Positions 8,097 to 15,416 of a stretch of DNA of 39,977 bases are shown here, in pieces. Each line of letters starts with the position of its first letter. Positions within the stretch are counted from its first letter, which is position 1. The notes below the pieces were generated by a model. It was given only the letters and a program-made list of their open reading frames with translations. It did no database searches and was not told the origin of the DNA. Location of the stretch: positions 1 through 39,977 of the forward strand of contig NZ_JAQLFP010000001.1 in NCBI RefSeq assembly GCF_028207065.1, read 5' to 3'. The DNA comes from Collinsella aerofaciens (GTDB lineage Bacteria > Actinomycetota > Coriobacteriia > Coriobacteriales > Coriobacteriaceae). The position numbers were made by a program, and so were the translations under genes.

Positions 8097-8207
8097 ATGG
8101 GGTCGAACCCGTCGGGGCGCGGAGCTGAGGAAATGCGTGAGCATTTACCAGCGCAGCGCGCAAGGCGCGAAGCGCCGCAGCGGCCGCCTGCAAAGCAGGC
8201 TGACCCC
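8097..8207. other. Highly structured segment between the two repeat copies
   Basis: The outer GGGGTC (near 8099) can pair with GACCCC (8202-8207). Inside are three consecutive small-loop hairpins: AAATGC-GTGA-GCATTT, GGCGC-GAA-GCGCC and CCTGC-AAA-GCAGG. The layout resembles a multi-branched RNA fold but lacks any tRNA anticodon arm I can identify. Its function is unknown. Confidence 0.45.
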
Positions 8208-8230
8208 CTGACGGCCCACCAAAGCAAGTT

Positions 8231-8262
8231 AAGACGGTCAACGAAAGTTGGCCGTCTTTTTT
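8231..8262 (+). terminator. Second copy of the tRNA-type terminator
   Basis: Same stem as at 8054-8085 with a GAAA loop and T-run. It follows the orphan tRNA-Lys 3' end. Confidence 0.85.
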
Positions 8263-8330
8263 GTTGACCTCGCTTGGGGTCGAACCCGAAAGGGCACAGC
8301 CGCTTTCACAGATCGAGTCTACCCTGGGGA

Positions 8331-8692
8331 TCAGTAAAACCGGCGCGTCTGCACGGCAAAGTATGCCTGGGCGAGCGCGATCTCTGGCTTGTTTGAATCT
8401 CCGTTTTGGGCGATTAATAGCATGCATAGCGCGTAAGCTTGTAGTCTTTAACCGCGCGAGCGGCGACACCGGCAGTTATCATTTTCGTGGTGTCACGAAA
8501 ATGGGAATCAACTGGAGTTTTGTTTGTTTCGCACGAGACTTTTGCCCTCTTAACAACTTCGGCGAAGTTCTCCCATCGAGTGTATCCCATGGGTTCCATT
8601 AAATCGCGTGCGAGCCAATACTCAACGCCGTCTTCCACATTGGCGTAGCTATCAAGTTCGACACGCCACTTCTCGATATCACTACTGTCCAT
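8331..8692 (-). pseudogene. Frameshifted, truncated DinD/BRO-N-like gene
   Basis: The ATG at 8692 has a strong GAGGAGGAG site. The first 92 codons read like the N-terminal domain of DinD/BRO-type antirepressor proteins: EYWLARDLMEPMGYTRWENF, then a [17 protein letters not shown] block and RYACY. A stop follows at once, but a one-base shift continues the family sequence exactly where expected ([19 protein letters not shown], then AVQTRR) until a stop at 8331. One base has therefore been lost near 8414-8418. The full-length E. coli DinD is about twice this size, so the 3' part is also missing. Such genes are common on phages and integrative elements, which fits the neighbouring tRNA-tail duplication. 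Confidence 0.82.
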
Positions 8693-8775
8693 ATCTCCTC
8701 CTCGCTGATCTATTGTCTATGCGCGCTTTGCCCGCTCTGTACTCAGAATAAGGATACGCTGCCGTGCGGACACGA

Positions 8776-8811
8776 ATGGGCCCCGTGCCACTTCGAGGTC
8801 ACGGGGCCCAT
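8776..8811. terminator. Long perfect hairpin downstream of the flavoprotein gene
   Basis: ATGGGCCCCGTG (8776-8787) is perfectly complementary to CACGGGGCCCAT (8800-8811). No T-run follows on either strand, so termination may be weak or Rho-assisted. It lies just past the end of the minus-strand flavoprotein gene. Confidence 0.6.
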
Positions 8812-8853
8812 AGATATCGATTAGTTGTGCTCTGCTCTAGATAGGTGTCCAGT

Positions 8854-10380
8854 TTAATTCGATCGATAGTGCGAACCCAGGCTTTCGGTCCGCTTGCGCA
8901 TGGCTTTGACCATCTCCGTTGCCAGCTGATTCTGCGATTGCAGGCGGGCGAGGGCTGCGATCTCGCTGTCTTTGGCATGCGGCTTGCTCAGCGCCGTTGC
9001 CTCGTCTTTCAGGCTTTCAAGCTGTTGCAGGGCCTTGGATAGACCTGCTTCGGTCCTGTTGATCATGCAATAGGTACTCATCGTGTGCTTAAGGCTGTGT
9101 GTCAGGCGTTCGGCATCTGTTGTGGCAATGCCATACTGAGGGAGGGCGATATCCATCGGAGCGGCCGCCTCGGGAGCGTCCAGCGCTGCTTGGGCTGCCG
9201 ATGCGCCCGCGATGCGCCCAAACACGATGCCGTTGGCGCTTGACAAGCCGCCGATGCGGTCGGCGCCGTGCATGCCGCCTGTTGCCTCACCGCAGGCGAA
9301 GAGGCCCTCAATGCCCGTGTACGCGGTCATGTCGATCTTGATGCCGCCGTTAGCGGCGTGGGCATACATCGCAACGCGCATCTCGTCAGTCGGGGCGATG
9401 CCGTGCTCGTCTTGCAGCCAGGTGGCAAAGGTCTGCACAAACTCTGGGACATCCTCGCGAGGGAAGTCGTAGTGGAGTGCCAGGCCTTCGACACTTGTCT
9501 GATCGATGACGAGATCGATAGCGCGGGAGGCCAAGCGTGACGTGAAGGGACCATATCCAGAGCGCTGCTCGAGCAGGTCGTCCAGCTTGTCGTCGGCAAT
9601 ATCTACCGGCTGGTCTACATGTACGTAGCGCCAGGTCTTCTCGTTAAAAACAAGGTTTCGCTTGGGCTCTATAAAGCCGGGCATCATCTGCATGAACTCT
9701 ATATTAGTAAGGGACGCACCGTGCGCCAGCGCGATAGCCTGTGATGAGCTGAGCACGTCGGCGGAAGTGAGGCTGCGCTCGAACAGGCCACCCGTGCCGC
9801 CCGCAGCGATGATAGTGGCCTTGACTGCCATAGGCACGAGACGCTCGTTTGTCCGGTCGTAGAGCGTGGCGCCGACAATCTTTCCGTCCGTATCTTCAAC
9901 AAGGTCGATAAGCTCATGGCGGGGGAGCAGGCGAATGCCGAGCGACTCGATCCGGGTCGTCAGAGCGTCCTCAAGGGGCTTACGGGTGAGGCCGCGCCAC
10001 ATGCGCGTCTTGTGGTCAAAACAGGGGATAAATTGCTTTTGTTGGGCGCTCTCAGCGCTTTGCGGACGCTGGAGCTCAACGCCTAGGTCTTGCTCGAGCC
10101 ATTCAATTGCTTGGGGAATGCTGTGGACAAACGTCTGGACAAGCTCGGGGTCGGCGACGCCGCCACCAACGGTCTGGATGGTATCGATGAGGTCTTGTTC
10201 GTCGTCTTCGTTAACGGGTCCGATAAGCCCCAGGCCCCAGGTTCCGGGGAAGAAGCTCGATCCACTCATAGTCTTTCCGGCGCTTGCCACAGTGACGGTT
10301 GCACCCGTGCGTGCCGCTTCGATGGCGGCGCAAAGGCCCGCAATGCCAGATCCAATTACCAGTACGTCAGTCGATTCCAT
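8854..10380 (-). CDS. FAD-dependent oxidoreductase, L-aspartate oxidase/fumarate reductase flavoprotein family
   Basis: 508 aa from the ATG at 10380, which has AAAGGA upstream. The N-terminal dinucleotide fold VLVIGSGIAGLCAAIEAA (6-23) binds FAD. IAAGGTGGLFERS in the middle is the second FAD contact of this superfamily. The C-terminal region has the family pattern HAANGGIKID followed by GLFACGEATGGMHGADRIGG and NGIVFGRIAG. This matches FAD_binding_2 proteins such as NadB and fumarate reductase subunit A, where the C-terminal helical domain is also present (about 420-508). There is no signal peptide or FMN domain, and neither nadA/nadC nor frd partners are adjacent, so a quinolinate or fumarate role is only inferred. 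It is transcribed alone, with a leader of about 190 bases shared with no neighbour. Confidence 0.82.
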   Translation of the reverse strand: MESTDVLVIGSGIAGLCAAIEAARTGATVTVASAGKTMSGSSFFPGTWGLGLIGPVNEDDEQDLIDTIQTVGGGVADPELVQTFVHSIPQAIEWLEQDLGVELQRPQSAESAQQKQFIPCFDHKTRMWRGLTRKPLEDALTTRIESLGIRLLPRHELIDLVEDTDGKIVGATLYDRTNERLVPMAVKATIIAAGGTGGLFERSLTSADVLSSSQAIALAHGASLTNIEFMQMMPGFIEPKRNLVFNEKTWRYVHVDQPVDIADDKLDDLLEQRSGYGPFTSRLASRAIDLVIDQTSVEGLALHYDFPREDVPEFVQTFATWLQDEHGIAPTDEMRVAMYAHAANGGIKIDMTAYTGIEGLFACGEATGGMHGADRIGGLSSANGIVFGRIAGASAAQAALDAPEAAAPMDIALPQYGIATTDAERLTHSLKHTMSTYCMINRTEAGLSKALQQLESLKDEATALSKPHAKDSEIAALARLQSQNQLATEMVKAMRKRTESLGSHYRSN

Positions 10381-10563
10381 CGGATTCCTTTCTCGTCCGG
10401 CGCATTGTCGCACGGGTGATCGGCAATGGGGCCGCAAAGACTCGGCAAATCGGTAAAGGGCACATATGGCAGGTGGGCGTCATGGACGCTCTGGCGCTCC
10501 GTCTCATCACATCTCGTATTTCGCCCCAACTGATATATCGGCATTAGCTACCCTGCGACAGCG

Positions 10564-10601
10564 CAAACAAAAAGAGCCGCTACCCGGGTGGGTAGCGGCT
10601 C
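10564..10601 (-). terminator. Terminator of the scaffold-GGGtGRT operon
   Basis: GAGCCGCTACCC (10574-10585) pairs perfectly with GGGTAGCGGCTC (10590-10601). On the minus strand the stem runs into TTTTTGTTTG. Confidence 0.9.
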
Positions 10602-10636
10602 TAAAGCTCAACTATATGAGCATCGCGCGGGCGCGA

Positions 10637-11641
10637 TTAGGCCTTGAGGGCCTCCTCGACGGCGACAGCGCAGGCGACGGTGGCACCGACCATGGGGTTG
10701 TTGCCCATGCCGATGAGACCCATCATGTCGACGTGCGCAGGCACGGAGGAAGAACCGGCGAACTGGGCGTCGGAGTGCATGCGGCCCATGGTGTCGGTCA
10801 TGCCGTAAGAGGCAGGGCCGGCGCCCATGTTGTCCGGGTGCAGGGTACGGCCAGTGCCGCCACCAGAAGCGACGGAGAAGTACTTCTTGCCAGCCTCGAG
10901 GCGCTCCTTCTTGTAGGTGCCAGCGACGGGGTGCTGGAAGCGCGTGGGGTTGGTGGAGTTACCGGTGATCGAGATGTCGACGTTCTCGTGCCACATGATG
11001 GCAACGCCCTCGCGGACGTCGTCGGAGCCGTAGCAGTTAACGGCAGCGCGGGGACCATCGGAGTAGGGGATGGTCTCGACGACCTTGAGCTCGCCCGTGT
11101 AGTAGTCGAACTGGGTCTTCACGTAGGTGAAGCCGTTGATGCGGGCGATGATCTGAGCAGCGTCCTTGCCCAGACCGTTGAGGATGACGCGCAGCGGCTT
11201 CTTGCGAGCCTTGTTGGCGTTCAGAGCCAGGCCGATAGCGCCCTCAGCGGCAGCGAAGGACTCGTGGCCGGCCAGGAAGGCGAAGCACTCGGTGTCGTCG
11301 GAGAGCAGCATAGCGCCCAGGTTGCCGTGGCCCAGACCGACCTTGCGGTCCTCGGCGACGGAGCCGGGAACGGTGAAGGCCTGGATGCCCTCGCCGATGA
11401 TGGCGGCAGCCTCAGAAGCGGTCTTGGCGCCACGCTTGACAGCGAGAGCGCAGCCGAGGGTGTAGGCCCACTCGGCGTTCTGGAAGGCGATGGACTGGGT
11501 GTTGTTGACGATCTCACGCGGGTTGAAGCCCTTGTCGGTGCAGATCTGCAGAGCTTCCTCGAGGGAGGCGATGCCGTTGTCGGCGAGGCACTTGTTGATC
11601 TTGTCAGCGCGGCGCTCGTAACCTTCGAACGTAACAGTCAT
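10637..11641 (-). CDS. GGGtGRT family protein
   Basis: 334-aa soluble protein with the family-naming motif GGGTGRT followed by LHPDNMGAGPASYGM in its C-terminal third. Members of this family are found in anaerobes next to a NifU_N-like scaffold gene, as here, and are named only after the motif; the biochemical role is not known to me. Other glycine-rich, probably ligand-binding stretches are GLGHGNLGAMLLSD (103-116) and GLIGMGNNPMVGA near the C-terminus. The start ATG has GGGAGGG upstream and lies 18 bases after the scaffold stop, so the pair is one operon ending at a strong terminator. Very low tRNA-wobble diversity and strong codon bias suggest high expression (inference). The Fe-S link is by neighbourhood only. 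Confidence 0.88.
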   Translation of the reverse strand: MTVTFEGYERRADKINKCLADNGIASLEEALQICTDKGFNPREIVNNTQSIAFQNAEWAYTLGCALAVKRGAKTASEAAAIIGEGIQAFTVPGSVAEDRKVGLGHGNLGAMLLSDDTECFAFLAGHESFAAAEGAIGLALNANKARKKPLRVILNGLGKDAAQIIARINGFTYVKTQFDYYTGELKVVETIPYSDGPRAAVNCYGSDDVREGVAIMWHENVDISITGNSTNPTRFQHPVAGTYKKERLEAGKKYFSVASGGGTGRTLHPDNMGAGPASYGMTDTMGRMHSDAQFAGSSSVPAHVDMMGLIGMGNNPMVGATVACAVAVEEALKA

Positions 11642-11659
11642 AGTTATTTCCCTCCCTTT

Positions 11660-12394
11660 CTACTCGTGAACCGGGAACACGCTGGCGACGGAGTGAGTCT
11701 CCTCGTCGGTGCGCGGGTCGATGTACTTGGCAGCGTTCTCCCACTGACCATAGTGGCCCATAGCGCCAGCGATGGCCTCCTCGGGGGTCTTGCCGGCCTT
11801 GACGGCGTCGGTGAACTTGCCGAGGTTCAGGAACTCGAATGCGATGATCTCGTTCTTGTCGTTGAGAGCCATGCGGGTGACGTAGCCCTGAGCGAGCTCG
11901 AGGTAACGAGCGCCCTTGGCCTTGGTGCCGAACATGGTGCCGACCTGAGAGCGAAGGCCCTTGCCGAGGTCGTCGAGGGAGGCGCCCACGGGCAGGCCGC
12001 CCTCGGAGAACGCGGTCTGGCTGCGGCCGTAAACGATCTGCAGGAAGATCTCGCGCATAGCAACGTTGATGGCGTCGCAGACGAGGTCGGTGTTGAGGGC
12101 CTCGAGGATGGTCTTACCGGGAAGAATCTCGGAAGCCATGGCGGCAGAGTGGGTCATGCCCGAGCAGCCGATGGTCTCAACGAGGGCCTCCTCGATGATG
12201 CCGTCCTTGACGTTCAGCGTGAGCTTGCAGGCGCCCTGCTGGGGTGCGCACCAACCCACACCGTGCGTAAGACCGGAGATGTCGGTAATCTCCTTAGCCT
12301 GGACCCACTTGCCCTCCTCGGGGATGGGTGCGGGGCCGTGGTATGCACCCTTGGCAACGGGGCACATGTTCTCCACTTCCTGTGAGTACTGCAT
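11660..12394 (-). CDS. NifU_N-like iron-sulfur cluster assembly scaffold protein
   Basis: 244 aa from the ATG at 12394, with GAGAGGAGAG upstream. The middle of the protein resembles the IscU/NifU N-terminal fold: GACKLTLNVKDGIIEEALVE followed by TIGCSGMTHSAAMASE. Cysteines are at about 11, 49, 56, 77 and 106; C56 and C77 match two of the IscU cluster ligands, while the usual third ligand position is not obvious. A C-terminal extension of about 90 residues, absent from classical IscU, contains EEAIAGAMGHYGQWENAAKY. It is the first gene of the operon with the GGGtGRT protein and sits 1.3 kb from the suf operon, but is separate from it. It probably carries an Fe-S cluster or delivers one to its partner (inference). 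Confidence 0.82.
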   Translation of the reverse strand: MQYSQEVENMCPVAKGAYHGPAPIPEEGKWVQAKEITDISGLTHGVGWCAPQQGACKLTLNVKDGIIEEALVETIGCSGMTHSAAMASEILPGKTILEALNTDLVCDAINVAMREIFLQIVYGRSQTAFSEGGLPVGASLDDLGKGLRSQVGTMFGTKAKGARYLELAQGYVTRMALNDKNEIIAFEFLNLGKFTDAVKAGKTPEEAIAGAMGHYGQWENAAKYIDPRTDEETHSVASVFPVHE

Positions 12395-12797
12395 GCCTCT
12401 CCTCTCTATCGTGTTGGCGTCCCGTCTGGGGGTCGTGGCTGGCGATTGCCGGGCGACCCTTCGAAAGGGACATGACATGCAGCCCCTATAATACCGCGAA
12501 ATGCACGGAATATTCGGCGAACGGCTCAGTTTTCGTAGCGAGAAGTCCGGAAGTTTTAATTGAAACGGTTTAACTATATGTTCTGTGGTCGCGAACTTCC
12601 GTAGAGGGGGTTCGTCTTGGGCAAGCTTTTGGTCAGCTCTTGTATGCGTTGCGGGGTCTGACCTGTTGCAACGGTGCCGTTCGCCGCCCGTTTACTGCCT
12701 TTGGCCGCGCGAGTGTATTGTTTTGCGTGAATGTTTTGATGGCACGCTTCAATCGTGCTGTATTGGATGGCAATCAGATCCCGGCGAAGGGAGCGCC
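12395..12797. promoter_or_regulatory. Intergenic region between divergent genes, with candidate promoter boxes
   Basis: On the minus strand TATTAT (plus-strand 12488-12493) is a good -10 box for the scaffold operon but has no clear -35. On the plus strand TTGATG (12736-12741) and TGTATT (12759-12764), 17 bp apart, could serve the transposase gene. An 8-bp inverted repeat CGGAAGTT/AACTTCCG spans 12548-12601. Nothing else is recognisable in these 403 bases, and the plus-strand frame open from 12585 does not look like coding sequence before 12798. Confidence 0.35.
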
Positions 12798-13598
12798 ATG
12801 CAGCGCGTTTGGAGAACGGTTACCGGCTTTTACCATGTCTGTGCCCGCGGTACGGGCAAGCAGCTCATCTTTGAGGGCGATGAAGACCGGTGGGAGTTTT
12901 TGGAGCTGATGCGCGATTGCTGCCTCGAGGCGGGCGTGACGGTTGTCGCCTGGTGCCTTATGGGCAATCACGTGCATTTGGTGCTTGCAGATTACGAGGA
13001 CGCGATGAGCGCGGCGATGCACAGGCTGCTTTTGACGTACGCGCGGCGGTTCAATAAACGCACGGGGCGCACGGGCCATCTGTTCCAGAACCGTTTTGAC
13101 CGGCGCTCGCTCGATACCGACCGTTATCTGATGGCTGCCATTCGCTATGTTCACGCTAATCCGCAGGAGGCGGGTATCGCCCTGATCGAGCGTTATCCCT
13201 GGAGCAGCTTTGCCGAGTATCTTCGAGCGTATGACAACGATATGACGAGGGGATTTTCGGACCCTTCTTGTGTTCTCGAGCTCTTTGAGTCTGCCAAGGG
13301 GTTTCTGGATTATTCTCTGTCGATGCCCGATGGTTCCGATCCGGTGATTCACGATATGGATGAGACGGAGTGGGAGCGGCGTGCGTTTGCCGACAAGATG
13401 GCGAAGCGCCTGGGTGTGCCGCTCAACGAACTCAAGACCGTAGCACCCTCGCGGCGAGACGGAATCGTTTTCGCCCTGCACGATGGCGGCTACACGGTGC
13501 GCGAGATCGAACGGTATACGGGAATCAGCAAGAGTACCGTCTCTCGTATCGTGCGCGCTTATGCGCGGGTGAATGCTCAGGCTGAGGGCTCGGAATAG
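12798..13598 (+). CDS. Y1 HUH transposase, REP-associated (RAYT-like)
   Basis: 266 aa from the ATG at 12798, with GAAGGGAG upstream; upstream in-frame sequence does not look coding. The N-terminal half is a Y1_Tnp domain: GFYHVCARG, then the metal-binding HUH pair H58 and H60 in MGNHVHLVL, and the catalytic tyrosine Y117 in AIRYVHANPQ. The single-copy gene, chromosomal setting and lack of IS200/IS605 ends or tnpB point to a TnpA_REP/RAYT protein, which nicks and joins palindromic intergenic repeats. The C-terminal 80 residues add a helix-turn-helix (REIERYTGISKSTVSRIV), common in one RAYT subgroup. It sits between two Fe-S operons without functional relation. All catalytic residues are present, so it may be active. 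Confidence 0.88.
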   Translation: MQRVWRTVTGFYHVCARGTGKQLIFEGDEDRWEFLELMRDCCLEAGVTVVAWCLMGNHVHLVLADYEDAMSAAMHRLLLTYARRFNKRTGRTGHLFQNRFDRRSLDTDRYLMAAIRYVHANPQEAGIALIERYPWSSFAEYLRAYDNDMTRGFSDPSCVLELFESAKGFLDYSLSMPDGSDPVIHDMDETEWERRAFADKMAKRLGVPLNELKTVAPSRRDGIVFALHDGGYTVREIERYTGISKSTVSRIVRAYARVNAQAEGSE

Positions 13599-13603
13599 AA
13601 AAT

Positions 13604-13634
13604 GGCCGAACCACTCTTGTCAAGCGATTCGGCC
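13604..13634. terminator. Hairpin between convergent transposase and sufU
   Basis: GGCCGAA (13604-13610) pairs with TTCGGCC (13628-13634). On the minus strand the stem is followed by ATTTTC, so it probably ends the suf transcript; on the plus strand AACAAAATT follows. Confidence 0.65.
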
Positions 13635-13648
13635 AACAAAATTCTTAA

Positions 13649-13682
13649 GATTTGGGACAAATACTACTGATTATTTTGTCCC
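13649..13682. repeat. Inverted repeat at the sufU 3' end
   Basis: GATTTGGGACAAA (13649-13661) faces TTTTGTCCC (13674-13682), overlapping the last codons of sufU. The same 13-mer and 9-mer recur before rrf2 (19078-19108). Confidence 0.7.
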
Positions 13683-14098
13683 GTGAGCATGCCGTCGAGG
13701 GTGCGCCAGGCGAGCTCGGCGCATTTGACGCGGGCGGGCATGTGCGAGATGTCCTGGAGCTGGGCGGCCTCGTCCAGGTCTTCCAGGTCCTCCTCAGAGA
13801 GCTGCTCGCCGCGGATCATGGCGAGGAATAGCTCCGCCAGACGACGGGCTTCCTCGACCGTCTCGCCGGTGATGAGGTCGGCCATGATGTCGGCACTGGC
13901 CTGGCTGATGGCGCAGCCGTGACCGGTAAAGGAGGCCTCCTCGATCACGTTGTTCTCGACACGTAGCTGCAGAGTGAGTTCGTCTCCGCAGCTGGGGTTG
14001 ATGCCGTCGTGCTCGTGCGTGGGGGCATCCATCTCGTACTTGTAGTCGGGGTGCGAGTTGTGCTCCATAAATGTGGTGGAGGTGTACAGATTACCCAT
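13664..14098 (-). CDS. sufU: SufU Fe-S assembly protein
   Basis: 144 aa. Zinc-dependent sulfurtransferase-type partner of SufS in Gram-positive SUF systems, accepting persulfide sulfur from the desulfurase. The zinc ligands are in place: C37 and D39 in SCGDE, C62 in GHGCAISQAS and C126 in RVKCAELAW. The insertion between the second and third cysteine regions (about 78-118) separates SufU from IscU. The ATG overlaps the sufS stop by 8 bases, so it is translationally coupled. It is the last gene of the sufCBDSU operon. High confidence. Confidence 0.94.
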   Translation of the reverse strand: MGNLYTSTTFMEHNSHPDYKYEMDAPTHEHDGINPSCGDELTLQLRVENNVIEEASFTGHGCAISQASADIMADLITGETVEEARRLAELFLAMIRGEQLSEEDLEDLDEAAQLQDISHMPARVKCAELAWRTLDGMLTGQNNQ

Positions 14099-15416
14099 TG
14101 AACGTGCTCCAAACGTGATGCAGGCCGGCGATGAACTTGTCGATATCGGCCTTGTCGTTGTAGAAGGCCACGCTGGCGCGGCAGCAGGCGAGGTTCTCGA
14201 CGCCCAGCCAGGTGAGCAGCGGCTGCGCGCAGTGGTGACCGGCGCGGATGCAGACGCCGTCCATGTCCATGATGCTCGCGACATCGTGCGGGTGGATGCC
14301 CTTGACATTAAAGCTCACGACGCCGTGGTGGTTATCCCAATAGATTGAGCCGATGATCTGGACAAAGTCGAGCTGCATGAGCTCGCCCATCAGGTAGTGG
14401 ACGAGTGCCTGCTCGCGTGCCTGGATGTTTTCGTAGCCCACCGTGTTGACGAGGTAGTCGAGGGCGGCGCCTGTGGCGAAGATGCCGGCGGCGTCCTGCG
14501 TGCCGGCCTCGAACTTCTCGGGAACGGGCGCCCAGACGGCGTCCTGCTCGGTAACCGAGTCGATCATCTCACCGCCGGTAAGCATGGGCGGCATGGCGTT
14601 GAGCAGGTCCATCTTGCCCCACAGCACGCCGATGCCCATGGGGCCCATGGCCTTGTGCGCGCTAAAGGCAAAGAAGTCGGCGCCCAGATCGGCCACATTG
14701 ACTGGCATGTGCGGCAGCGACTGTGCGCCGTCGACGACCAGATAGCCGCCGTACTTGTGCACGAGCTTGCCGAGGTTCTTGACCGGGTTCTCGACGCCCA
14801 GCACGTTGGAGACCTGTCCCACGGCTAGGATCTTGGTCTTGGGACCCACCTTGGCAAGAACCTCCTCGGTGGTGAGCTGGCCGGTCTTGGTGGGGTAGAG
14901 GTAGACGAGCTTGGCGCCGGTCTCGCGGCAGACCTGCTGCCACGGAATCAGGTTGGAGTGGTGCTCCATGATAGTGATGACGACCTCGTCGCCCGGTTCG
15001 AGCACTGTGGGCGCAAAGCTCTTGGCGACCAGGTTGAGCGACTCGCTCGTGTTGCGGGTGAAGACGATCTCGTTGGCGTTGGGGGCGCCGATGACGTTGG
15101 CGATTTGCTGGCGGACCTTCGCGATGGCGTCGGTGGCCTCGACGGACAGCGAGTACAGTCCGCGCAGGGGGTTGGCGTTCATGCGCTGGTAGAAGTCGCG
15201 TTCGGCGTCGAGCACACAGGCAGGGCGCTGCGCGGTGGCGGCGCTATCGAGGAAAGCAATCTCGGGGTGCTGCTGGAACAGCGGGAACTGGCCCTTGTAG
15301 GGGTTGGTCTCGATGTCCACGGTGGGCCAGCCGCGCGAAGCCTCGTCGCTGGCGTCGAGCTCCATGGGCTCGGGGGCAGTACAGGTGTCGCATTTAACGT
15401 GCTCGGTGTCGATCAT
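14091..15416 (-). CDS. sufS: Cysteine desulfurase SufS
   Basis: 441 aa. PLP enzyme that removes sulfur from cysteine as an enzyme-bound persulfide for Fe-S cluster building. PLP lysine K255 is in FSAHKAMGPMGIG and the catalytic cysteine C396 in RAGHHCAQPL, a group II (SufS) arrangement with the short active-site loop. EHHSN (151-155) and VDGAQS (228-233) are the usual cofactor contacts. An N-terminal extension of about 35 residues contains a CDTC pair (C9, C12) not found in typical SufS. The start codon overlaps the sufD stop in ATGA. It works with SufU downstream. Confidence 0.95.
   Translation of the reverse strand: MIDTEHVKCDTCTAPEPMELDASDEASRGWPTVDIETNPYKGQFPLFQQHPEIAFLDSAATAQRPACVLDAERDFYQRMNANPLRGLYSLSVEATDAIAKVRQQIANVIGAPNANEIVFTRNTSESLNLVAKSFAPTVLEPGDEVVITIMEHHSNLIPWQQVCRETGAKLVYLYPTKTGQLTTEEVLAKVGPKTKILAVGQVSNVLGVENPVKNLGKLVHKYGGYLVVDGAQSLPHMPVNVADLGADFFAFSAHKAMGPMGIGVLWGKMDLLNAMPPMLTGGEMIDSVTEQDAVWAPVPEKFEAGTQDAAGIFATGAALDYLVNTVGYENIQAREQALVHYLMGELMQLDFVQIIGSIYWDNHHGVVSFNVKGIHPHDVASIMDMDGVCIRAGHHCAQPLLTWLGVENLACCRASVAFYNDKADIDKFIAGLHHVWSTFNG

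Larger units (their letters stand above)
8024..8287. repeat. Direct repeat of the tRNA-Lys tail plus terminator (8024-8110 and 8202-8287)
   Basis: Copy A begins in the T-arm of tRNA-Lys copy 2, runs through the terminator and ends in GGGGTCGAACCC. Copy B repeats the same order with only a few differences and includes a 20-nt tRNA-Lys 3' end with an intact CCA (8202-8221), but has no tRNA body. The start-to-start distance is 178 bp. The pattern fits either an attachment-site duplication left by an integrated element or a third tRNA copy that lost its 5' part. Confidence 0.8.

Noticed and set aside
7979..8227. Minus-strand frame over tRNA-Lys copy 2 and the repeat
   Set aside because: Translation of tRNA antisense sequence; such frames are routinely mis-annotated and have no support.
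10466..12385. Long plus-strand frame opposite the scaffold and GGGtGRT genes
   Set aside because: Composition is repetitive Val/Gly/Leu/Asp as expected for an antisense shadow; the minus-strand proteins are recognisable families.
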